From: Verrucomicrobiota bacterium
GTDB lineage: Bacteria > Verrucomicrobiota > Verrucomicrobiia > Limisphaerales > UBA1100
DNA length: 9,214 bases
Assembly: GCA_028872685.1 (NCBI GenBank)
Contig: JAPKEI010000091.1
Location: forward strand, 1-9,214
Reading direction: 5' to 3'
In this document: positions 1-5,715 of the stretch, one piece after another
Position numbering within the stretch: position 1 is the first letter of the stretch
Layout: the number at the start of each line of letters is the position of its first letter
Position numbers and translations under genes: made by a program
The notes under the pieces: model-generated
Told to the model about the DNA's origin: nothing
The model's input: only the letters and a program-made list of their open reading frames with translations
Database searches by the model: none

Positions 1-2
1 AT

Positions 3-107
3 TCCACTGAACTGTACGGTCGCTGCAATATTCACCGCAACCTGAACGGAAATCACTTGGCGGAGATCGTAGAGATTTTGCCCCCAGCATCTCATGTGGT
101 AGTATAG
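3..107 (+). CDS. C-terminal tail of an upstream gene, function unknown (partial)
   Basis: An open frame enters from the left edge and ends at TAG 105-107, giving about 34 residues that finish ...AEIVEILPPASHVVV. The stop lies only three bases before the ATG of the next gene, which fits the tight spacing of the rest of the operon. I do not recognise a domain. The frame is short enough to be open by chance and shows no strong third-position GC bias, so it could also be untranslated upstream sequence. It is in the same phase as the following gene, separated from it by the in-frame TAG. Confidence 0.3.
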   Translation, partial: STELYGRCNIHRNLNGNHLAEIVEILPPASHVVV

Positions 108-110
108 TGG

Positions 111-1364
111 ATGGACACTAACACTTACGACGTCATTATCATTGGCGCGGGTCCCGCCGGCAGCGCGGCCGCCGCCATCCTTGCCGAACACGGCCGCCGC
201 GTGCTCGTGCTCGAGCGCGAAAAATTCCCGCGCTATCACATCGGCGAATCGCTACTGCCCTTCACGTACCAACCTCTTAAGCGGTTGGGCATGATTGAAA
301 AACTCAAGCAATCGGCCTTCACCAAAAAATACAGCGTGCAGTTCATCTCACCCGATGGCAAAGCGAGCCAGCCATTTTATTTTTTTGACCGCTATGACCG
401 CGAAACCGTTGCGCAAACTTGGCAGGTGATGCGCGCGGAGTTCGACGAAATGCTCCTCAACAACGCCCGCGATAAGGGCGCGGAAGTCATCGAGGAAATT
501 TCGGTGAAAGAATTAATTTGGGAAGGAAAAAAAGTTGTCGGCGTGCGCGCCGTCACGAAGGCCGGCGAGGAAAAAGAATTCCGCGCACCTCTCACCTTTG
601 ACGCCACCGGCAAGGAAGCCCTCACCGCCACGCGCAACGGCTGGCGCAAACGCGATCCGTTCCTCAACAAAATCGCCGTGTGGACCTACTATAAAGGTGC
701 CGTGCGGCAAAAGGGCATCGACGAGGGCGCGACCGGCGTGGCGTTTGTGCCGGAAAAAGGCTGGTTTTGGTGGATCCCCCTGCACGACGACCGTGCCAGC
801 GTGGGCGTGGTGGCCGAGGGGAAATACCTCAGCCGCGACGGCGTGCGCGATCCGAAAGCGATGCTCGAGCGCGAGATTGAAAATAATCAATGGGTAAAAG
901 ACAACCTCGCGCCCGCAACGCAATTCGGAGATTATTATATCACCAACGAATTCACCCACCACTCACGCCACTGCGGCACGCACGGCCTCTTGCTGCTCGG
1001 CGATGCCTTTTGTTTTCTCGACCCCGTATTCTCCAGCGGCCTCATGCTCGCCCTCAAGAGCGGCGTGATGGCCGCCGACGCCGCCCACGAAGCCTTCGAA
1101 GCCAACGACCTTTCCCCCGAACGCTTCACCGAATACGCCACCGATCTACGCGAAGGCATCGAAAACATGCGTAAACTTTGCTACGCCTTCTACAACGAAA
1201 ATTTCAGCTTCGGTGAGCTGGTCAAAAAACACCCCGACATCGCCAGAGATGTGACCGATTGTTTATCGGGTGACGTAAACAAAGATTTTTCAAAAATGTT
1301 CAAATGCATCGAAGATTTTTGTCCCGTTCCAGATTCCCTGCCTCTAGGCGAACCTCTCACGTGA
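111..1364 (+). CDS. FAD-dependent oxidoreductase / flavin-dependent halogenase-like protein
   Basis: A 417-residue flavoprotein of the tryptophan-halogenase / geranylgeranyl-reductase-like superfamily, probably cytosolic. Seen: a Rossmann FAD-binding motif GAGPAG at residues 12-17, the acidic ribose-binding E35 ending the second strand, an RYHIGESLLP block at 41-50, WFWWIP at 218-223 (matches WxWxIP), and GDAFCFLDPVFSSG at 297-310, the second FAD contact (GD) followed by an FxxPxxSxG pattern. Known: WxWxIP and FxxPxxSxG are signatures of flavin-dependent halogenases, whose catalytic lysine lies after the GES block; K72/K73 are candidates here. Related reductases and hydroxylases carry similar motifs, so the reaction is not settled. 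A separate flavin reductase would be needed and none is visible. ATG 111 places the nucleotide fold at the usual distance from the N-terminus. The stop overlaps the start of the glycosyltransferase gene (GTGA), suggesting translational coupling. Confidence 0.88.
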   Translation: MDTNTYDVIIIGAGPAGSAAAAILAEHGRRVLVLEREKFPRYHIGESLLPFTYQPLKRLGMIEKLKQSAFTKKYSVQFISPDGKASQPFYFFDRYDRETVAQTWQVMRAEFDEMLLNNARDKGAEVIEEISVKELIWEGKKVVGVRAVTKAGEEKEFRAPLTFDATGKEALTATRNGWRKRDPFLNKIAVWTYYKGAVRQKGIDEGATGVAFVPEKGWFWWIPLHDDRASVGVVAEGKYLSRDGVRDPKAMLEREIENNQWVKDNLAPATQFGDYYITNEFTHHSRHCGTHGLLLLGDAFCFLDPVFSSGLMLALKSGVMAADAAHEAFEANDLSPERFTEYATDLREGIENMRKLCYAFYNENFSFGELVKKHPDIARDVTDCLSGDVNKDFSKMFKCIEDFCPVPDSLPLGEPLT

Positions 1365-2653
1365 ACATCCTCCAAATCACCCCCGGTGCGGGCAATATGT
1401 ATTGCGGAAACTGTTTCCGTGATAACGCTCTAGTGGCGACTTTGCGTAAAGACGGACATGAGGTAACGATGGTTCCGCTTTACCTCCCGCTGATGCTGGA
1501 TGAGGAAAACCAATCGGACGGCACGCCGATTTTTTATAATGGTGTGAATGTTTATTTAGAACAGAAGTCGCCGTTCTATCGCAACGCGCCGAATTGGGTA
1601 CATCGGCTGGTGGGGTCGGAACGCCTCCTGCATTTTGCCTCCAGTAGAATGGGGAAAACGAATGCCGAGGACGTCGGCGAAATCACTCTCTCGATGCTGC
1701 GCGGCGAAGACGGCCATCAATCGCGCGAGTTGACGCAGCTCATCGACTGGCTGAAAACCCAGCCGACGCCGGACGTCATTTGCCTTTCCAATTCGATGCT
1801 ACTCGGACTGGCGCGGCAGCTCAAGGAAGCTCTCGGCGCGCCAGTAGTTTGCCTGCTGCAAAATGAAGCACCGTACATCGACAATATGGCGGAGGGCTTG
1901 CGCGGGTCGGTTTGGAAATTGATGGCCGAACGCGCGGCCGAGGTGGAATGCTTCATCGCACCCAGCGAATTTTACGCGGCACTGATGCGCGGTAAACTGA
2001 ACTTGGCCGACGATCGCGTACGCGTGATTCACAACGGCATCAGCCACGCCGGTTACACAGCCGAACCCGTGGCACCGAATCCACCGGTCATCGGTTTCTT
2101 CGCCCGTCTGTGCAAAGACAAAGGCCTCGACACTCTCATAGACGCCTTCATCAAGCTCAAGGCCAGCAATTCCATTCCGCAACTACGCCTGAAAATTGGC
2201 GGCGGCTGTCGGCCGATGGACGAGCCCTTCGTTGAGCGGATGCGCGCGCGGCTGCACGCGAAGGCGTTGTTGGGCGATGTGGAATTCCACCCCAACCTCA
2301 GCCGCGAGGCGAAACAGGATTTTTTGAAATCGCTTTCCGTACTTTCCGTGCCCGCGCAGTTTGGTGAGTCGTTTGGATTTTATATCATCGAGGCAATGGC
2401 CGCGGGCGTACCTGTGGTGCAGCCGCGGTGCGCGTCGTTTCCGGAATTGGTGGAAGCCACCAGCGGCGGCGTGTGCTATAAACACGACGGGCCAGAAAAC
2501 CTCGCCGACGCCATCGAAAAAATGCTGCACAATCCAACCAAAGCCAAAGCTCTCGGCCTCAAGGCGCGCGAGGCCGTACGCAACCAATTTTCCATCGATC
2601 GAATGGCCGCCGAGATGGCCGCGTTATTCGGTACGTTAACCACAAAGGTATAA
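1361..2653 (+). CDS. GT-B glycosyltransferase, family 4 type
   Basis: A 430-residue retaining GT-B glycosyltransferase, expected to move a sugar from a nucleotide-sugar donor to an acceptor, probably on the cytosolic side of the membrane. The start is taken as GTG 1361, which overlaps the previous stop by four bases and yields MNILQITPGAGNMYCGNC, a typical first Rossmann strand and loop. An ATG 57 bases upstream would only add a basic tail lying inside the previous gene. Seen: a central VRVIHNGI segment; the second Rossmann domain beginning VIGFFARLCKDKG at 243-255, with R249 and K254 in the usual phosphate-binding positions; and E336-x7-E344 (ESFGFYIIE), the EX7E signature of family 4. It is about the usual family length and intact. 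CGNC at 15-18 in the N-terminal loop is unusual for GT-B enzymes. The acceptor is unknown; the neighbouring acyl-activation genes suggest a lipid or aromatic product. Confidence 0.9.
   Translation: MNILQITPGAGNMYCGNCFRDNALVATLRKDGHEVTMVPLYLPLMLDEENQSDGTPIFYNGVNVYLEQKSPFYRNAPNWVHRLVGSERLLHFASSRMGKTNAEDVGEITLSMLRGEDGHQSRELTQLIDWLKTQPTPDVICLSNSMLLGLARQLKEALGAPVVCLLQNEAPYIDNMAEGLRGSVWKLMAERAAEVECFIAPSEFYAALMRGKLNLADDRVRVIHNGISHAGYTAEPVAPNPPVIGFFARLCKDKGLDTLIDAFIKLKASNSIPQLRLKIGGGCRPMDEPFVERMRARLHAKALLGDVEFHPNLSREAKQDFLKSLSVLSVPAQFGESFGFYIIEAMAAGVPVVQPRCASFPELVEATSGGVCYKHDGPENLADAIEKMLHNPTKAKALGLKAREAVRNQFSIDRMAAEMAALFGTLTTKV
2643..2648 (+). promoter_or_regulatory. Shine-Dalgarno-like site for the thioesterase gene
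   Basis: CAAAGG ends five bases before ATG 2654, inside the last codons of the glycosyltransferase gene. It is the clearest ribosome-binding-like sequence at any start in the window, most of the others having none, and it supports ATG 2654 where the two genes abut exactly (TAA then ATG). Confidence 0.35.
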
Positions 2654-3085
2654 ATGGCACAGCACGAATTCACCATCACTCGCCGCGTTGAGTTCAACGA
2701 AACCGATGCGGCCGGCATTGTTCATTTCGCGAATTTTTATCGCTATATGGAATACGCCGAACACGCATTCTTCCGCTCGCTTGGGCGGTCGATTGTAGAT
2801 CACGACCTCGATGTCGGCTGGCCGCGCGTGCACAGCCATTGCGATTTCAAAAAGCCACTAAAGTTTGAAGATGAAGTCGAAATTCATTTACTCGTCAGCG
2901 CAAAGACCAGCAAATCCATCACGTATCAATTTTTTTTTCGTGTGGACGGCACCGAAGTCGCGCGCGGCGGATTCATCGTCGTCTGCGTGCGCCGCACAGA
3001 AACCGGCGAAATGAAAGCCACAACCATCCCGCCCGAAATTGCCAACCTCATTGAGTCCGCACCGGCGGATAAGTTGGCCGATTAA
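2654..3085 (+). CDS. Acyl-CoA thioesterase, YbgC/4-hydroxybenzoyl-CoA thioesterase family
   Basis: A 143-residue single hotdog-fold protein, the usual length for the family, expected to hydrolyse acyl- or aroyl-thioesters in the cytosol as an oligomer. Seen: the N-terminal active-site block ETDAAGIVHFANFYRYME, with D18, G21, H24 and N27 matching the D-x2-G-x2-H-x2-N pattern of the 4HBT/YbgC group. D18 corresponds to the catalytic aspartate. Later hotdog strands follow (VEIHLLVSAKTSKSITYQFFFRV, then GFIVVCVRR). The ATG directly follows the glycosyltransferase stop with no spacing. A nine-T run at 2930-2938 encodes three consecutive phenylalanines and is a possible slippage site. Homologues act in aromatic degradation, on phospholipid-linked substrates near Tol-Pal, and in pigment clusters. 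The nearby PaaK-like ligase favours an aryl- or acyl-CoA substrate, but the true one cannot be read from the sequence. Confidence 0.9.
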   Translation: MAQHEFTITRRVEFNETDAAGIVHFANFYRYMEYAEHAFFRSLGRSIVDHDLDVGWPRVHSHCDFKKPLKFEDEVEIHLLVSAKTSKSITYQFFFRVDGTEVARGGFIVVCVRRTETGEMKATTIPPEIANLIESAPADKLAD

Positions 3086-3119
3086 AATAAAACAACCCAA
3101 AACTAAAATCACAAAAATT
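3086..3119 (+). promoter_or_regulatory. A-rich, G-free leader of the membrane protein gene
   Basis: The 34-base gap between the thioesterase stop and ATG 3120 contains only A, C and T, with A predominating, and has no Shine-Dalgarno sequence. Such unstructured A-rich leaders can support initiation without Shine-Dalgarno pairing, for example through ribosomal protein S1. An internal promoter is an alternative, but I see no convincing paired -35 and -10 boxes. The function is inferred; only the composition is observed. Confidence 0.25.
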
Positions 3120-3668
3120 ATGGCAGCAACTACTACCGCATCCGGTTTCCCTTGGTACGCTTGGGCACTTCTCACCGTCGCCTGCTGGGGCGTCTACGGC
3201 GTATGCATGCACACCGGCTCGACCAATATGGAAAATAAAGAGCACGGCCGCATTATGGCGTTCCTTTGGGTGGGCCTCGCATATTTTCTCACAGCGGTCA
3301 TCGCGCCGCTGATTCTGCTGAAACTCAAAGGCGGCCCGATTGAGTTTTGGGCGTACCCGGCCAAGGGCCTGAAGTGGTCGCTCATCGCCGGCATCCTTGG
3401 CGCGATTGGCGCGCTCGGAGTGCTACTTGCATTTGGCGCGTCGCCGAACCCGCCGATTTATGTACCCATCGTAATGTCCATCATCTTTGCTGGCGCGCCC
3501 ATCGTGAATGCCATCGTCAACACCACCAAGGAGGGCAACTGGGCTTTTGTGAAGCCGCCATTCATCCTCGGCATTTGCCTCGCCGCCCTGGGCGGTTATC
3601 TCGTCACCCAAAACCCGCCCAAACCCCCGCCCGCAGAAAAGTCTGCCGCCAACGAGGAAGTCAAATAA
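3120..3668 (+). CDS. Half-size EamA/DMT-like integral membrane protein
   Basis: A 182-residue hydrophobic protein with five predicted membrane helices at about 12-31, 45-69, 84-107, 112-134 and 146-164, and a short polar, proline-rich C-terminal tail. The Gly/Ala-rich third helix, the following helix with PIVMSIIFAGAPIV, and the final GICLAALGGYLVT are reminiscent of one EamA repeat of the drug/metabolite transporter superfamily. Full-size members carry two repeats and about ten helices, so this would have to act as a dimer. ATG 3120 is preferred because the frame upstream reads through basic, non-membrane residues overlapping the thioesterase gene. It sits between the thioesterase and the CoA ligase, so export or import of a pathway compound is a reasonable inference. 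The family assignment rests on topology and composition rather than on a diagnostic motif; a membrane protein of unknown function is the fallback. Confidence 0.8.
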   Translation: MAATTTASGFPWYAWALLTVACWGVYGVCMHTGSTNMENKEHGRIMAFLWVGLAYFLTAVIAPLILLKLKGGPIEFWAYPAKGLKWSLIAGILGAIGALGVLLAFGASPNPPIYVPIVMSIIFAGAPIVNAIVNTTKEGNWAFVKPPFILGICLAALGGYLVTQNPPKPPPAEKSAANEEVK

Positions 3669-3672
3669 CCGA

Positions 3673-4941
3673 ATGGCCGACGCGCCATCAACCGGTCGGG
3701 AAACCATCCGCTCCCGACAGCTCGAGCAACTCCGCAACCTCATCCGCGCGGTGCGTCCCGCCAATGCGTTTTACGAAAACAAACTGAACGCGGCGGGCAT
3801 CGATGACTCCATTGCCAGCCTCGATGACTTCGCCGAGCGTTGCCCATTCACCACCAAGGACGAACTCGTCGCCGATCAAACCGCCCACGCTCCCTACGGC
3901 ACGAATCTTTCTTTCCCGCTCGATCAATACAATCGCATCCACCAAACCAGCGGCACCACCGGCCAACCCCTCCGCTGGCTCGACACGCCCGAGAGCTGGC
4001 AAAGTATGCTCGAAAGTTGGCAAACGGTTTACCGTGCGGCCGGCGTCTCGCCGACCGATCGCGCGCTGTTCGCATTTTCTTTCGGCCCCTTCATTGGCTT
4101 TTGGATGGCCTACGAAGCCGCCACGCAAATGGGTTGCCTTTGCTTTCCCGGCGGCGGCCTCACCAGCGCCACGCGCCTGCGCATCCTGTTAGAAAACGAA
4201 GTCACCCTCCTTTGCTGCACGCCCACTTACGCGCTGCGTTTGGCGGAAGTTGCAAAACTTGAAGACATCGACCTTTCGCGCGCCAGACTCAAAACCATCA
4301 TCGTCGCCGGCGAGCCGGGCGGCAGCATTCCTGCCACGCGCGAACGCATTGAGAACGCTTGGCCCAACGCAAAAGTTTTCGATCATCACGGAATGACCGA
4401 GGTTGGCCCCGTCACCCACGAGTGGCCGCACGAAAAAAATAATCTGCAAATTATCGACGCCGCCTACTTCGCCGAAATTGTTCACCCCGAAACCAACCAA
4501 CCCGTCGCCGACGGCGAGGAAGGCGAACTCATCCTCACCACCCTCACCCGCACTGCGATGCCCTTACTCCGCTACCGCACCGGTGACCTCGGGCGCCCCG
4601 AGACCCACGGCGACGCCCTCATCCTGCGCGGTGGCATCCTTGGCCGCGCGGACGATATGGTCATCATTCGCGGTGTAAATATTTATCCCAGTGCCTTTGA
4701 ACACATCCTCCGCCCCTTCGAAGCCATCGCCGAATACCAAGTTATCATTTCTAAAAAAACCGAAATGGCCGAACTCCGCCTCCGTATCGAACCCCACCCC
4801 GACACCGACTCAAAAGCACTCGCCGAACAAATCATCGAAACCATTCGCACCCAACTCAACCTCCGCGTCCCCGTTGAAACCGTGCCTCCCAAATCCCTCC
4901 CGCGCTTCGAACTCAAAGCCAAACGCTGGATAAATGAATAG
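3673..4941 (+). CDS. Phenylacetate-CoA ligase-like (PaaK family) adenylate-forming enzyme
   Basis: A 422-residue ANL-superfamily ligase, slightly shorter than classical PaaK (about 437). It is expected to activate a carboxylic acid to an acyl-AMP and then to a thioester with CoA or a carrier. Seen: a PaaK-type N-terminal segment (RNLIRAVRPANAFYENKLNAAGI); the phosphate loop HQTSGTTGQP at 90-99; FDHHGMTEVGPV at 236-247; YRTGDLG at 301-307; GRADDMVIIRGVNIYPSAFE at 324-343, the hinge region; and a C-terminal FELKAKRW at 412-419, with K415 or K417 as the candidate lysine for adenylation. All the core motifs are present, so it should be active. It starts four bases after the membrane-protein stop. 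GAGGA at 3654-3658 lies upstream but is rather far from the ATG for a strong ribosome-binding site. The substrate is unknown: phenylacetate is only the family namesake, and PaaK-like enzymes also serve pigment and antibiotic pathways. Confidence 0.92.
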   Translation: MADAPSTGRETIRSRQLEQLRNLIRAVRPANAFYENKLNAAGIDDSIASLDDFAERCPFTTKDELVADQTAHAPYGTNLSFPLDQYNRIHQTSGTTGQPLRWLDTPESWQSMLESWQTVYRAAGVSPTDRALFAFSFGPFIGFWMAYEAATQMGCLCFPGGGLTSATRLRILLENEVTLLCCTPTYALRLAEVAKLEDIDLSRARLKTIIVAGEPGGSIPATRERIENAWPNAKVFDHHGMTEVGPVTHEWPHEKNNLQIIDAAYFAEIVHPETNQPVADGEEGELILTTLTRTAMPLLRYRTGDLGRPETHGDALILRGGILGRADDMVIIRGVNIYPSAFEHILRPFEAIAEYQVIISKKTEMAELRLRIEPHPDTDSKALAEQIIETIRTQLNLRVPVETVPPKSLPRFELKAKRWINE

Positions 4942-4944
4942 CTC

Positions 4945-5631
4945 ATGTCAAACGACACTTCCTTGCTGCAGCTAAAAGACATTTCCCGCGAATTTCCCTC
5001 GGCCGAGGGCGGTGCGCCGTTGAAGGTGTTGCGCGGCTTGTCGATGGACGTGGCGCGCGGTGAATCCATTGCCATCGTTGGCCCCTCCGGTTGCGGCAAG
5101 AGCACGTTGCTCAATCTCATCGGCACCCTCGACCAACCGACCGATGGCGCGATCGCTTTTGATGGGCGCAACCTCATTGCTTTAAATGACGACGAACTCG
5201 CCCTTCTGCGCAATCGCGAGATGGGATTTATTTTTCAAAACCATCATCTGCTACCGCAATGCACGGTGATGGAAAACGTGCTCGTGCCCACGCTCGCCCA
5301 CGGACGTGCCACCGCCGACGACGAAGAACGCGCCCGTCACCTTCTCGACCGTGTGAGCCTCGGCGAACGCCTTTCGCATCGGCCCGGCCAACTCTCCGGC
5401 GGCGAACGCCAGCGCGTGGCCGTGGTGCGCGCGCTCATCAACCAACCCCAACTCCTGCTCGCCGATGAACCCACTGGCGCACTCGACCAAACCACCGCCG
5501 ACCAACTCGGCCAATTGCTCGTGGAATTGAACGCCGAGAAAAACGTCACTCTCATCACCGTCACCCACTCCGAAAAACTCGCCGCCCGAATGACCCGCAC
5601 CGTGGAACTCAAGGATGGCCAGATCGCCTAA
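4945..5631 (+). CDS. ABC transporter ATP-binding protein, LolD/MacB/YbbA type
   Basis: A 228-residue ATPase of the family that pairs with FtsX-domain permeases, sited on the cytosolic face of the inner membrane. Seen: Walker A GPSGCGKST at 46-54, Q-loop Q98 in MGFIFQNHHLLPQCTVMENV, signature LSGGE at 150-154, Walker B LLLADEP at 170-176 with catalytic E175, TGALD D-loop region at 177-181, and switch histidine H208 in TVTHSEK. All elements are intact and the length is standard. The FQxHHLLP-ENV pattern is typical of LolD/MacB ATPases. It begins three bases after the ligase stop, with no Shine-Dalgarno sequence. The permease gene follows after an 84-base palindrome-bearing spacer, and the two almost certainly form one transporter. 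It resembles lolD, macB and ybbA about equally, so no symbol is given. Confidence 0.96.
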   Translation: MSNDTSLLQLKDISREFPSAEGGAPLKVLRGLSMDVARGESIAIVGPSGCGKSTLLNLIGTLDQPTDGAIAFDGRNLIALNDDELALLRNREMGFIFQNHHLLPQCTVMENVLVPTLAHGRATADDEERARHLLDRVSLGERLSHRPGQLSGGERQRVAVVRALINQPQLLLADEPTGALDQTTADQLGQLLVELNAEKNVTLITVTHSEKLAARMTRTVELKDGQIA

Positions 5632-5642
5632 CATCTCCAAGG

Positions 5643-5708
5643 GAGGGACGAGTTCCACCTCGACCCAAATCTCCCCAATGAAATGGGGTAAGATGGAACT
5701 TGCCCCTC
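5643..5708. repeat. Extended palindrome / nested stem-loops in the ABC ATPase-permease spacer
   Basis: Within the 84-base spacer, GAGGGACGAGTTCCA (5643-5657) faces TGGAACTTGCCCCTC (5694-5708), giving 13 of 15 Watson-Crick matches and one further G-T pair. Nested inside, ATCTCCCCA (5669-5677) faces TGGGG (5684-5688) and AGAT (5691-5694) around a six-base loop. A competing local hairpin is GGG-A-CGAG (5645-5652) with CTCG-A-CCC (5659-5666). No T-run follows, so it is not a standard intrinsic terminator. The nested layout is like a REP/MITE-type repeat or an mRNA element that sets the ATPase-to-permease ratio. Only one copy is visible in this window. Confidence 0.6.
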
Positions 5709-5715
5709 TCATCGC

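Noticed and set aside
1304..1360. Earlier ATG start for the glycosyltransferase
   Set aside because: It would add 19 mostly basic residues encoded inside the flavoprotein gene, whereas GTG 1361 gives the expected first beta strand of the fold and a GTGA overlap.
3..1364. A single gene read through the in-frame TAG at 105-107
   Set aside because: The upstream frame and the flavoprotein share a phase, but the FAD-binding fold begins at residue 7 after ATG 111, the normal family position, so no N-terminal extension is needed.
5643..5708. Rho-independent terminator between the ABC ATPase and permease genes
   Set aside because: The stem is not followed by a T-run; the sequence after it is C-rich. 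Ending transcription between two subunits of one transporter would also be unexpected.
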